A stretch of DNA of 64,000 nt from Calycina herbarum (lineage: Eukaryota > Ascomycota > Leotiomycetes > Helotiales > Pezizellaceae): positions 62,001-126,000 of the forward strand of contig LLEY01000133.1 in the NCBI GenBank assembly GCA_001414485.1. Reading direction: 5' to 3'. Under the pieces are notes generated by a model, which saw only the letters and a program-made list of their open reading frames with translations, did no database searches and was not told the origin of the DNA. The translations under genes and the position numbers were made by a program. Of this stretch, positions 31,562 to 44,811 are shown piece by piece. How positions within the stretch are numbered: position 1 is the first letter of the stretch; every line of letters begins with the position of its first letter.

Positions 31562-34500
31562 ATGGTTGACGTATATTGGACACGGCTGGTTTATACTTGC
31601 GAATGGGCCTTACTAGATGTAAGGTCTGGGATTTTGTGCGACTCACATCATACATTGTTTTTGAGAAGTCAGATATGGGTAAAGTGGGTTTGGTCGGAGG
31701 CGTTGGTTCTGCCGGTTTTGATACTACTTACGCTTGCAGATGGGACTGCGAATCGATCTATTTGTTCATGCTCTTATACCCTCCATGATTTTACTTAGGA
31801 AGTCCTTATTGGGCCTACCTCACGTTTTGACAAGTGTCAATAGGGGTCGGTCATTTCTCTAGGAATTGTCTCTTTCCCCGTCGAGTTGCACATTTTGGAG
31901 GCACAGGGGTAAAATCTGAATGTTTATGCTATAATTGTTTTTTCCCTGTCGATTATTTTCTTGTTGTCGAAAGTTTAAGTTCCGTTCATAAGTAAAATTT
32001 TAGGTGAATATTTGCGGGTTGAGATAACATCGCCTACGATGGACATCAAAATTCTTAATTGAGGGGCCTGCTAGTGACGATGTCCTAGTTGCTGTTCGGC
32101 AGACCACGTACTCCACCCAAACATCCACCCAACATCAGTGATGCGTCGTGGAGATCCAAGGTTCGGAAAAGTTCGTGCTCTTTTAAAGGCTTTAAGAGGA
32201 AGTAAAACGTGACCTTGGAGCGGGGATGGTTAAGTAGGAAATTTTTCTCTATTCACTCGCTCTCTCTTTCTGCTTCATCAAAACTAAGTCTGAAATTTTC
32301 CGCCTTTAAGTTGTGAACTCTCTTATTGGATTCTCTTAGCTTTCCTGATATCTGATGTACTAGTGGCATTTTATTAGCCCCTCCAAGAAATATATCCTCT
32401 CTCGTCGATACCCAGAATATACTCACGGAACATAAATCTAGAGCCCAGCTTGAGGGTATTTAAAGGGGCCTTACATATAACTTTGAAAAATACAATTTAT
32501 AAGGCGTGGGTTTATCGTGCTGCAGTTGCTCTGGGGTAATCTCGTTGGTTGTATTAGTAGCTAGTACGAGTTTTCTACCAAAGTGAACAATACAGCTATC
32601 CCTTCACATATTCACTACTACTGGCCTTTGAGATAACAGCGAAAAGCACCCACTAGACAAGCCCCAAAACTCGTATTGCCCCAAGGAACAGTATAGATTG
32701 GCGAATAAGGGAATGATGGAGAAATATAGGGATTCGAGGAAGAACGCAGCTGTCTTTTCCACAACGCACACCTTCAACGGATGATAGAACGATCTTGTTA
32801 CGGGGAATACTTGTCGATTAAAGATTATTGAGCTTCATCTAAATTATCTTCTTATGTCGAATCATCTCTTGCTGTCTAAAATCCGTATTGTTCAGATCTT
32901 TGGATGTAGCTTTCTACTTGGTCGGCGAGCCTCTCCTTCCGAAGAATGTGATGGTTTCCACCCTGCACTTCTTTGGTATCTAAAATGATCTTCTTGGACT
33001 CGGGCGATCTTATATATCTATTTGAGGTCTAATGTCACTTGATATCTCTATTCACTTCTCCCTTGAATGGTGCTGAAGTTGAAGATAAATTGATATAGGC
33101 AGCGAATAACCTCTTTCCCACAGGTATAAGTCAGAAGTATTATCATCGAGGTTTTTATCTACTGACCTACTGAAGACAGCACCAAGTGATATCACTGCTC
33201 CGCGGGACCTTTTTGGATGAAGACATTAGGAGTAGTGACAAAATGACCCAAACCCCACTTTATAATGCCTATTCAATTCAATCTTTAGTAGTTCACAACT
33301 TCTGGAGATGGTGACCTGAAAAAAGAGAGAAATTTGCTGTCAAACCTTAATATACAGTCGAACATTTATCTACTGTCAAATGGACAGCTTTTATTACTTG
33401 GACTCTTTAACCTCCAATAAAGAGTTTTGCCACGGGTGTCTTTGCTTTCCTTCCTCCCATACTTTCCACTTCCAAACACCAATTTTTGTACACCCCATCC
33501 CTTCCATTATTTCGTATCTCAAAGGCCCAGTTCCGCCATGTTCGAAGTGTATGCAGAAAGAGCGCTCATCCACTCAGTATCACAGCCCCCCAAATAAACG
33601 TCCTTTATTTCGGCATATTTTTGGGAGTCCCAAGAAAGTCTTGGTGTAATCTTGTCGCACGATATCAAATTTCTAGAGCACCGAGTTTTATATAGACTTG
33701 TCACTCTAATGCCAAAAATCCTAATTTATTAATTCAAAAGACCCGGGAAAGATGTAATAAAGGAATACTTCTCAAGTCACGGAAGACTTTTTAAGCAAGG
33801 TAAGTCACAGCGGATTTTAGAAATTTATAATGTATAAAGAATTATGAATTACATATACAGTGCCGCTATTTGATTCAGTGCATTTACCTAGAAAGTATAA
33901 CTCAAATTGAAATTTGATGTTGTTTTCAGGTGAAGTAATGAGTATTAGTTGAACTGACGTTATTATTATTCAGTAGTTAATGCAAGCTAGTTGCAATGGA
34001 GCTCATATTACGGTTGTAGTTTGCTGAGATAAAAAAAACCGAAGCTTACCAGCAACAAATAAATGGTTGATTTCCCTAACAATTAAATAATTAGAACAGA
34101 TTTTGAGTTTATCATGGCGCCCACCAGAGCATAGAAGCCTTAGGCCCCAACACCAGCGGCTTTTCAACTGAATTCTGCAAGCCACCACCGCCACCACCAA
34201 TTTTGTATCATGGAAGCTGCATCTCTTCATCACTTGAGACAAGGGCCGAGAGAGCATGGCTGCATTGTACATGAGGTTGGTGGGCTTCTCAACCGTACTC
34301 AAACGCAAAATGGGCGGTTGCAAACGATGCGGAAAGCAGAACGCGCCGGTAAAATTGACTATCATCCTTCAACCGGAGCTGAGTCGTACTCCTGCAACTT
34401 CTTGGGCTTATTGCTGATTATTGAAGCCATTTATTTCGGTGCATGAAATGTCCTCCAACTCGATCCAAGGACGCGCCGAATCACCTTGGTAGTTGGAGAC

Positions 34501-37330
34501 AACCCCGACCAAGCTCCAGGATTCGAATACGAAGACGAATTTGTGTTCTTTGAAACTCACATGCACCCGATATCTCAAAAATAACGAATCTCCAGGCTCT
34601 GTGGAGGAGTAGCCTTTTCAACGCGAGAATAGCATCACGCATCAGTCAAAGCGGGTTCTCAACTTTGAGCTTGATCGCGAAATATTTCATCATTTACAGC
34701 CAATAGAGATGGTCAAAAACTTTGAAGGCGACTTTTTCTATAGCTGAATAGGTGACGAATATTGAAACAGCAACGACGAATGAGACAGCAATTACCGAAT
34801 TGACGATAATGAAAAGCCAATGGATCAAAAATAGATTTGAAATAGGAGAAGAATGAAAAGCAGAACAAGTATACGATAACCGAACATCACAAACTGGTTT
34901 ACACAAGTCCCAGGAACTGTGACCTAACAGAACAATCTCGAAATCACCTCAACTCTAGAGTCAGACTTGAGCTATTTACAAGTCAGGTTGATGCAGATTT
35001 TCTAATTGTCATCCAATGTACGACTCAAAAACGATCACGATCAAAATCATCCCGCTCTTCTTTCAGCTGCCAGCGATGCGGGGAATGAAAATCTCCGATA
35101 GGGTTACCGAGTACGGCAGATCATTAAGCTTATTGAAAATACGAGGAAATTACAGAGGGAAGAAAACAGTGAGCATTTGAAATTTCGGCAGCCATTTCCG
35201 AGATGTCAAATGTTCTCTGATTCAGAACAATTGAACTGATGGGATGAAATTATTCATGGAGGGGAATATGCCTCGGAGGTAGCCGTATCCACATTGGCGG
35301 GTGAAGAAACACAAACACGGGACGAGGAAAAAGTGGTTGGACAATGTGGAGATTAAACCCTGAAACAAGAACGTGGCCATCTAAGCCCAGTTGGTTCTAG
35401 AAAAATCGATATCACAACGGACAAAAGGAAAGGGGGATATCAACAGAGACACAACAAAGTGATGTGAACAAAAGTTTCGTACGATGAGAAGTGAAAGATG
35501 GGAAGCTCTCGAAGCGGGAGATGTTGCTCAGGGGTTGGACTCACTTTTGGGTGCCGTAATGACAATGGGCTTTGACTTTCCCAGTTGGAAATGGTCCCCT
35601 CTTGGACCTCCGTTTAATCGAGTATGGGAGGAAGGAGTTCAAGGATCCTAATTCGGCTACGTCTGTTCCTGGCAGGGGAAAGAAAAGGGGCGTCAAATGG
35701 CGTGAGATGGCTGGCTTGGCAGGCTCTGGTTGGCGTATCACAGACACCGAGCATGGGTTCCCCTGAAACGGAGGCATCAGATTCTCCAGCACACCTTCAA
35801 CCACACTTCTTCAGAGATCATCACCTCACCCCACGGCCACATCATTTGAATCTTTTCCGTGCAAACAAAAATGGGCAACCAACCAATTCCTTGGGGTCGA
35901 TTCAAAAAGCCCAAGCGGAGAAACAGGCTACGCTATGACATAACTCTTTCCATCACCATGACTCTGGTTCTGGCATCCAGGCTACTTCTGAGCCGTATTT
36001 TCACACTAATGCAGGTACGAAGTGTCGAAGCTGTACGAGCACTTCACCCCCTCCCCTCAAACCCTCCATTTTTGCTCCTCGCACAACCGCAGTCTGTGAC
36101 TGACGGGGCAGAATTGTCGCTTCATTTCCCGTGTCCATGTTGCGTTGCTAACCACCCCCAACTCCAACACGAGTTTCGGTCATGGGAATCGGATTGGCAC
36201 TCTCACTTGTTGCCATGACTTACAGGCAGGACCGCTTTAAGTGGATCTCGCAGTCTGACGACAGATCGATCTGCTTGCAGGCGAGAAAGACGGCGGGCAC
36301 CTTGCGGCAGGTCAGCCCGATTTGTATGGACTCTTGGTCTTTTATTAGGCTCAACCCCTTTCGGACGATAATACTGGGATTATTGCAGAGCTTGCGTTGC
36401 GGGGGCACCTCCACGCGGAGGCTGGCCGCTCGCCGCTGTCCAGCGTTCATCAACACCAAGGCCGGACTATCCGCCCGTCACGTCAGGCGAAGACTCCAGG
36501 GCTCCATCAAGCCAAGGGCCATCCAGTCCGCGAGTGAAGAACGAACCTGGCCTGGCCCATGGAAATGGGTCCGTTGCCGAGCACCTTTGCACGCTATTTA
36601 CGATTTTGTGAACGTGTGCTGGGGACGCATCGTGAGCCGTGGTCGCCAAAATCTTCCACATGGCGCTTCTTCTCATTTATGCCCAGTGAGCTAGTGATGC
36701 GGATCTACTCGAGTTCAACACCCTAAGAGCTGCGGCCTCTGCTCCTCTTTTTTCTTTACACCTCTCTGTCGCTTTTCTCTTTCCTTCGAGTCTCTACGGA
36801 ACCGTCTCTCTGTACACTCCTTCCGTGTCCCTCGCCGATACGTCCACTCGTTCAACCAGTTTTATGCAGTCAGGCCGATAAGGATTCATCGGATTTATCT
36901 CTTTATCCGATCGCTTCGCAGAATCTCCATTGTTTGTTGAGCTATTCTAGTCGGAGGAAGAATTTTGTTATTGCTTCCATCAGCAACCGCCCGACCTGCG
37001 CCTTCGATCCATTTCCATCCTTTTACGATTTAGCCGCGAAGTCGAAACAACAACCCGAAACAGGTACACCGACAGCTGCGAGTACTTGAAAACGTCATCC
37101 GTGCGTACTAGAAAGCCGAATACGCTCGTCTTGTAAAAGTCCACCTGCTGGTTCTTCTCAGCCCAATTGGGTTTGTCACTTCAAAAATACAAACTCACCA
37201 CCACCACATTCGTTATTACTCGCTACACTGGAGTTGCGACAGGCTCGAAGCTCAACACGCCAATCTCTCTTGAGTTTTTGTTTTTGATGCCACGAAATAC
37301 AACATCTAGTATAATATTTAATAATTCACA
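31562..37330. other. Long gene-free region (5.8 kb)
   Basis: No frame on either strand shows a domain, a plausible exon chain or steady coding composition. Sequence to about 35300 is AT-rich and may be decayed repeats. From about 35500 composition rises toward the next gene; the C/T-rich tract at 36730-36860 looks like its promoter and leader. The open frame at 36182-36694 (170 codons) has odd composition and overlaps an opposing frame, so it is not annotated. Confidence 0.5.
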
Positions 37331-39391
37331 ATGGGGTTCTTTGGAAATTTGAGTATGGCGTCGGGGTTTGCGTAAGTATTATACTAATTGAGGGGTTCTA
37401 AAGGTCGCTAACGAATTATAGCATAGTATTGGGATGCCTTATAGCTCTTACTTTGATCGCCGGCTTCATTAAAGTTTGCTACAACAAGAGGAGGTAAATA
37501 TATAACTCCTGAGGGCATGGTGGGGGTTGGCTAACAGTATCTCAGACTTACCAAGCATGAAAAACTCGACGAATTGAAGCTGAAAGGGAAGGGTCCAAAG
37601 GGAGCCGACCAAGAAATGCTCAATAAAAGAGAAACTGACGAGGGTGATCTCTTTGGTGTACGAGCTTTGGAGGCTGGATATTTTGGTGGTGTGGCCCAAT
37701 CGAGGCCAGGCTCACCAGCTTCATCGCGGGTAAACTCTTATGTTCTCGCACCACAAGCGGGTGGCCACTCGGCATCCAGCAGCAATTCGGACTTGCCACT
37801 TACTCCCGGAGTCCAAATGCCAAAAGCTGCGAAACCAAAGCCATCACCACTCCGACTCCAACCAACTGACCCAGATTTCCGACCACCAAGCAGCTCGTCT
37901 GCTGCCGGCGCGAAAGGAAGTTCGTACATGCCCATCACAGGCCTAACGAAATCCCCAGACAGTATTACACATTCAGGTGCCCCAACAAAAGACTGGGTTT
38001 CTCCACTCGATGTTCATTTCAACAAGACCACCTCCCCACCAGACAGCCCAGAAAGTGCCACGCGACCAATATCTTATTTACCACGAATGAACTTCCCAGA
38101 AAACAACAAGTCTGCTCTTGTTATTCCTACGCCAGCAGGCTCAATGAAAGGACCACGATCAGAAGTCGCTTCTATCGTAGGTAGTGAGGCGTCAGAGAAC
38201 AATACGAGGAGTAGAATCATCGAGGCTCGATCCCCAACAACCAAGGGTCCAGGCTCTCCAAACTCCACTTATCAGCAATACATCCCTTCTCGTGGTGGAA
38301 GAGAACCCACAAGATCCATTTTCCCAGCCGAAAGTCAAAGGGACCGAAGCTCGTCTCGAACTCGAACTCGAGGCCAAAGAAACCCAACGAATGGAACAAC
38401 CCCAGCACCACAATCATCTCCTCTCGCCATGGAATCCGACAACTTGCCAGAAAGGGACAATGAACAAGCCGTGATTAGAGACCCGATTGTCAACAAGAAA
38501 GGAGTATCCGTTACTCAACGTACGCAGCCAAACCAGGATGGAGGAAAATTACATGCCCACAAGGGAAGTGGTGCATCGAGCATTTACAGCAACACAAATG
38601 CAGCCCCGTCAGACTGGAACGCCCGCGAACAAGGTGCGAAAGTGAAAGAAGACTCCCGTAGTCGTTCCAATTCTAACTCAACCAGCCACTCCCGTTCTAG
38701 TTCATCAAACTCACTAGCCCGAGCCCGTAACTCCATCCGGCAATCTTCTCACCAGCGAAACGCCTCTTCCAAGTCAAACCACCGAAATAGTCGTGACCGC
38801 GATCAAATTCATTACGACCCGTCCTCCCAGCGTCGTGACCGAAGTGGCTCTGTCCAGGGTCGAGCAGTAGACTTTGACCGACCTCGAGAATCTCCATTTT
38901 CACAAGGTACCGCTGCCCCACCATCGCACACAGCCTCATCTTCCGTCTCCTCTTTTGGGGCCGCGAATTCCAAACGCATGCCATCACCTGCACGTGGTCA
39001 AGGCTTGCTAGCAGCAGGGATACCTGCCCAAGAAAAGGATCGCTTGAGTGTTATGTCAAAGGGACGAGGAAGATCCGAGTCAGACAGCTCGCAAGCATCG
39101 ATGGGTGACTTCTACGATGCTTATTACCGACAATCAATCGTCTCACAACGTGTCTCCGCCTATCAAACCCAGAGTGCATCCGCGCCTTCTCGCCGGGATT
39201 CTGCCACGACTGACATGAGCCATGAGAGTTCAATCAACCCTGGCTTCAATTTCAATGTTAATGGTACTCGCAAAGCACCCCCTCCTTCCTTAGGCATGAA
39301 AGCTCTGGATGTGGACGAGACGATAATCGAGATGCCCAGCCCCAATCCCACGATTCGATCAACCACTGATAGATTCCCATCCCGGGTCTAA
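37331..39391 (+). CDS. Single-pass membrane protein with long disordered tail
   Basis: Three exons (37331..37371, 37422..37493, 37546..39391) encode 652 residues. The two small first exons are supported by continuous phase and by the hydrophobic helix they create (about 11-31, GFAIVLGCLIALTLIAGFIKV), followed by basic KRRLTKHEK, so the tail is probably cytoplasmic. The remaining ~600 residues are Ser/Pro/Arg-rich and disordered, with SR-type stretches (SRSNSNSTSHSRSSSSNS) and a conserved-looking end (DETIIEMPSPNPTIR). I do not recognise a named family. A role as a signalling or polarity adaptor is only a guess from architecture. Confidence 0.82.
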
Positions 39392-40144
39392 AAGTGTGAG
39401 GGGCTCTTAAAAGGAAAACGAAACATGAGATTAATGGTGAACGTAATGATAGAGGTGGAAAAACGGATGGTAGATGGAAATCATGGAGTTATAAAAAAGG
39501 CCGTCTTTTGTATATTCTTTTTTTGGATCTTCAGAAATTTCATACAGTTACGAGCCATCATTTCTTTTTCTCACGTCGAGTTTTTCAGCGATTGCATTTG
39601 TGTTTTTTGTTTTTGCTCAGTTCTCTTGAAGACTGATGCTACGCATTTCCTTTGTTTTTGGTTTAAGCAGTCACTGCCGCAAGGCATTGATACTGTCGCA
39701 GTTGAAGATGGGCAGAGGGGAAGAAAAATATACCTCATGGTTTTATATCATTCTAATGTAATATAATAGATATACTCAAATACAGAATTTTACGTCATTT
39801 GAGTGCTGTAGTGGTACTCGATTAATTGGATTTTCTTCGTTGCGTCGTTACAATTCCTTTGTCTTGTTCTACCAAGTTCAATTTTCCACTCACTGTCGCA
39901 AACATCAATTTCACAAAGCCACAAGAATGCAATGTATTGATTTTCTTTGTGCTTTGACTGCACCTCGATATTTCCATTCATGCAGGACTTTCATTTTTGC
40001 TTACTATTGGGACAGCACTTATTCAGTCGTATCGGAAATGCAACGCTACAAGCTCTAGAGTGTTTATGCAGAAGCTTTCAGTTCTATCACGCGCTCTAGC
40101 ACATCCTATCCCTCTTGCCATCAAAATCCGACTCTCTGATAGAC
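39392..40144. other. Intergenic region between two membrane-protein genes
   Basis: 753 bp: 3' flank of one gene and promoter of the next. Only short frames; no repeat or RNA gene seen. Confidence 0.5.
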
Positions 40145-41916
40145 ATGGTTCCACCGGATAGAAACCGAAGAAACGATTCATCAATTCTAAGACACGATCC
40201 CTACGCCAATCACCCGCCTTCTGTCCAACCCACCCCACCCTCAACCCCTCGAAGTCCATTTCCTGCAGCTTTGCCAGATCCTTCTATAGCCCTAAGACCG
40301 CAGGCTGGGAGGGCTGGGAGAGCTGGTGCAGGTTCGCCGTCGGGGAGAGGCGGGAGAATAATGCGTGTCAGGCGAAATACCATGTCTCTTGCAGGTGCAG
40401 CTCCACGAAGGAGACCGCCGCTAAGTATGTTTCTTTCAAGTATAATGAGGGTTCGCTTCTGGGATAACGCTAACGCTGAGTAGAACCTCCGCTTTGGGCT
40501 CGCTGTTGTCGGTGGTGCATCTGGTCCTTAATATTTCTCGTTCTCATCTTTGTGGTTGGGGGTTCTGGATGGAAATTTAAAAAATGGATGTTTGATAATG
40601 AAGATGTTCCGTATATATTCGATCAGCCTGATTATGGTCTGTCAGGACAGATGACGAGTTCCTTTGGTCAATCAGGGTCTTCATATGTGGACCCGGTTCA
40701 ATCAGAGACAAGTTCTTCCTATGAGAGCCCGGTTAAATCGGAAACAAGTACTTCGACGACTTCGAGAAAGGAACCCATTTTTACTCAATGGTCTGACAGA
40801 GCAAAAAAATCAACGACCAGTACACAGAGGAAGTCAGAAGGGAAGAAAAGCAAAGAATCTTCATCACAAAAACCCGCCAAGAAATCCTCAATCACGCCAT
40901 CGAAAAGCTCACTGTCCAAACCCACAGGGCCAGAATCTATCCCGCCAGGACCTGCTATCCCAAAATCAGACCCCCCACCTCAACACCCAGTACCCATGCG
41001 TGTAGCATCCTGCGTACAACCCCCTCTCCCCCTCCAAATTGCCTCAGCCGAACCCCCTCAAGACGGCCTAACAACCTTCCCGATAGACGGTCTCCTAATG
41101 TCCTCACCAGACGACATCTTCGCCCATCTAATAAACCTAGGCCTCCTCCTCTACCGCGCCCCCATCTACAATCTTCCCGCCATCCGGAGCCTTATCGTAC
41201 CTCAGGCTTTCGTCCTTCAAGGACTCATGGATTCGCAAGTTTCTGTCCACACTGGCAAACGCTTGCCCGAAGCCGACGGGGTTTTCAAATCCCTAAACAA
41301 TTTCATAAACTCCCTCCCTGGAACGACGAACGGCGAGAAGATTCAAAATCACGACGCTAGGTTATCGGGGGAGCTTGAGAAGTTGAGGGTCGAGATGAAT
41401 ATTTTGAAGAATGGTGGGAATTTGAAGGGTAGGGGGTGGGGGTTTTGGAATCATGAGGGGGATATTGAGAGTGAGTTTCTACGAGTTCTCAAGCTGGAGT
41501 ATGGAGCTGCTCGATACTACCATTCCCTCGTTACCAAAAGCATTGAAAAACATAAGAGATTCGTGAAGGTCCGAGTTGTCTACCTCAAACATTTGAGACA
41601 AGCAGATCCTCGCAAGGGACCAGCAGATTCCGAGCTCGAGATTCCAGAGCAGAGGAACGAGAATTGTTTGAAGGCTAAAGAGGGGGTCAATGTTTTTTGG
41701 GAGATGAGTGAGGGGATGATGGTTGGATTGAGGAGTTGGGAAAAGAGGTTGAAGGAAGTGCTGGATCAGGAGAAAGCGGTGATCAGGAGGTTTAAGACGA
41801 GGACGGAGGGTGGGGGGAGAAGGTTGCAGTGTGATATTTTGAGTTTGGGGCATCTGATTGGGTGGGTTCAGCATAGTTTTATGGTTGAGAGGAGGTATAA
41901 TGAGGGGTACTTTTGA
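40145..41916 (+). CDS. Putative single-pass membrane protein, helical C-terminal half
   Basis: Two exons (40145..40424, 40484..41916) joined by a 59-nt GTATGT...GAGTAG intron with a CTAAC branch site give 570 residues. The splice restores a membrane helix (about 105-120, CIWSLIFLVLIFVVGG) that neither exon shows fully. The first 93 residues are Pro/Arg-rich. Residues ~125-300 are Ser/Lys/Pro-rich and disordered. The C-terminal ~270 residues are charged and helical (ETRTEGGGRRLQ, VFWEMSEGMMVGLRSWEKRLKEVLDQEKAVIRRF), suggesting coiled coil. No family is recognised. Phase agreement and the composite helix support the model. Confidence 0.75.
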
Positions 41917-43130
41917 GGGATATAGATAAGTTGATAGATAATTTTAAAAAATTAGTTTTTGTAAGACTCTTGCTATTATACGTGTCGCTAAATTGGTACA
42001 TAAAGATAATCGAGATAATTGCCGCCCTACGACGCTGCGGCATCACCGAGAATAAGCGAGCCGTGAATATACCGAACATTTCAACACTGGCTCTCATCTC
42101 CTGGCTTCGGACTTGTTTTGTTGACCAGTCTTTGTACCCAGGATTTCGTGATTCTATCCTTCTTTTTCATTGTGCGAACTATTCTCAGTTAATTGTAGTT
42201 ATTAATCGAGAAAGTTTAAGGTTTATGAAATCGTTCTGATATTGACTCTAAGTTTTCCCGAAAAAACACCTTTAATCACCTTGGACTATTTTATTTCCAA
42301 CTCAAGTGATGGAACGCAACAACCAACTCTCTTACTAAGTAGGTGTCTTCATGATCATTGTCCCTGCTATGTGTGTAACACTTGAAAGTATCTCAAAACT
42401 CGAACAACCCCTCCCTCAACACACTTTCTTTCTTCAAAATCACAATGAGAGCTCTAAAGTCATACAACGCAGAATGACTTCTCTTATTTCCCTTGACTTT
42501 CCAATTACTCTCTCCGATGGAGGATGTCCGATTGATCCTTGAAGTAGAATACTTCTTATTCTCTGCCCTTCTTTATAAAGCTAGCTTTTAGATTTCATAC
42601 TTCACGGATACTTAGCAGAAATATAGCAGAGAGAAAAAACAGGAACTTCAAAATACTAATTCTGAAGAAAATCATATACTCCAGTACTTTAGAAGAGTAG
42701 AATTCTATATTCAGTAAGCTACTCTAAATAATTACAGTATCTGAATAATTAGAAGACTTTAATCTATCAACTAAAAGATAAAATCTAAGCGAAAAGAAGA
42801 TATATTATATATCTATAAGTATCAAGTTGGAACGAGTAGTTGTGAGACAGGGTAGAAGTAAGAAACATAAACTTATATATTTCTACTCAGGAGATATTTC
42901 TCTTTGAAGGTCTTAAGAAACCAAAGGTCTTACTAGAGAATATCAAACACTCGTACTCAAGCTCAAGTCATGTAGTCAAGTTTATAATCAGAGACAGTTG
43001 GGGTTTTAGTTTTTAATTTTTAGTAAGATGCCATTCAATTATACTCTACAGTCGTACTCCGCGTATTCCACCCACTTGACACCCCAAGTCTGCCCCATCC
43101 CGGGTCCTTGGTAGTATTCAGCCCAGCGGC
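41917..43130. other. AT-rich intergenic stretch
   Basis: About 1.2 kb between convergent genes, very AT-rich between 42540 and 43030. No coding, RNA or terminal-repeat structure is visible. Confidence 0.5.
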
Positions 43131-44505
43131 TCACCATCCCTCCAGATCATCTTCCTCTGATCCTTCCTCCATTTCTTCCTCGAATACCTCTTCCTCGGGT
43201 TCTTCCTCCAGGTTCACATCCTCAAATAACTCATATCCAGATAGTTCATTCTCAAATAACTCTTCCTCATCCTCTTCTTCCTCGTCCGATTCCTCAAGCA
43301 GATCATCAGGCAGGTCCTCGAAATCCAGGTCTTCCTTGAGGTATGCAATGAATCTTGCCTCCGTTTTTGTCGTTGGCCGTTGGAGGTGTATATTTCGCAA
43401 AAGATGCTGCTTCGCAGCCTCCGTCATGAAAGCTTTTACATCCACCCGAACCTTGGGAAGATCTTGATCTTTGCTCTCCCCACGCAGAGTTTCAAAGGCC
43501 GTTATATCAAAATCTCTACACCTAACACCACTAACCATTTCGAATCCGTCAACCATTGTCATTCCCCCACCAATGTACGCTGGTTTAGCTCCTCGCCGAG
43601 CCAAGGCAAGGCAATAGTCCTCAATGGGGAGAAGGGCAATTGTGGATTGTTCATCTGTCGTCAAATTTTCCTCCAATTCTCTGTGCGTAACCGGCTTTGA
43701 GACAAGCGTGACTTTTTTTGCGTTTTGGAAGAAAACCAGTAACTCTTGTAGTTGCACTTCGGCGCTAGGGTGGTTGTTTTCAAATAAGACACCGGTGTGA
43801 ACGCAGATATTCTCCACCATGTCGAGATCGTCGGCAGTTATCGAGTTGAAGCTTGTTTTATCGTAGGCCCACCCCTCTCCTCCACTGAAACTGTGTTCAT
43901 AGATAAAGAGAATATCGAGACTGGGTCTGAACCAAATCGTAGGAACGGCTCCCAGTGTCGTAAACATTCGGGTATATGATTGGGTGACAACCTGGCAAGA
44001 CTCACGGCAAACATAAAGAAGGCCGGGGGCTGGACAGCTCGAACGAAATCCGAAAGAATTGCAAGGGAAGTTGTCGTACTCGCGACCATGGTACTGTCTG
44101 CCTAGCTCCCAGTACATGGGGGCAGCCTCGCTGTGTTCAGGTACTGCTTCGTCAGATCGAACTCGTTCCAAGCCAAAGTTGATTATGACGATTATTTCTC
44201 GTTTCAGGTGAACGACTCGTGGTCCAGGAAGAGCCTCGTCCCAAATTTGGAGCCGGATCTCAGGAGGTAATTTGCTGAACTGAGGAAATGTGGTGGGCCC
44301 TTCTTCGTGGGAGGGGGTGTACGATTCCCATGGCCTTGTCAGGTTTTGGCATTGCCATAGTGCGTAGAGCTACATATTAGTCAGTGCTTTGTAGTTTAGA
44401 AACTGATGTAGGCTGTAAAAGGAAATTACTTACCGTTGAGTTTCGCGACTCAAAGCAGGGTGATTGTTCAACCAAATTCATTGAAGGTGAAAGGGGAAGG
44501 CGCAT
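43131..44505 (-). CDS. 2EXR domain protein with acidic tail
   Basis: Two exons (44505..44434, 44369..43131), phase 0, encode 436 residues. The 2EXR core follows the short first exon: FPQFSKLPPEIRLQIWDEALPGPRVVHL, then PGLLYVCRESCQVVTQSY and the WFRPSLDILFI strand, a layout very common in fungal 2EXR proteins of unknown function. The open frame beginning at 44171 misses the N-terminal motif; reading back to the TAG acceptor at 44370 recovers it. The last ~70 residues are extremely acidic (EESDEEEEDEEELFE). A MITE lies 58 bp upstream of the start codon. Lineage-expanded families like this are variable, and a role cannot be assigned. Confidence 0.85.
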
Positions 44506-44563
44506 TGTGGCTTTACCATAAACCTTGGCTCCTGTGGTAACACCAACATACGCTGATTCACTA

Positions 44564-44811
44564 CGGAGGTACAGCGGTTAAGTATTGTAACCCCTAGACC
44601 CCATGTTTCCCACGCCACACCAGATTTTAATTATCTGTTTCCTCTACAAAATACATCCAAAAAACTTACTTCAAAAACCAGAACAATCCTTAGATAGCCT
44701 TTTCCAAGTGTTTCAATTCTTATAATCTTCTAATATGTTGTTGTTGTGATGCGGGCAGTTGAAGTTTAGGACAGGGATAAGGGGTTACAATACTTAACCG
44801 CTGTACCTCCG
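44564..44811. mobile_element. MITE (248 bp), 32-bp perfect TIRs, TA duplication
   Basis: The left end CGGAGGTACAGCGGTTAAG... (44564-44595) is a perfect 32-bp inverted copy of the right end (44780-44811). TA flanks both sides (44562-44563, 44812-44813), as for Tc1/mariner/pogo elements. The TIRs do not match those of the pogo element at 13375. No coding capacity. It lies in the promoter or leader of the 2EXR gene. Confidence 0.93.

Noticed and set aside
36182..36694. Plus-strand frame of 170 codons
   Set aside because: Arg/Cys-rich with no domain; opposed by another frame on the minus strand; lies in a likely promoter/leader region.
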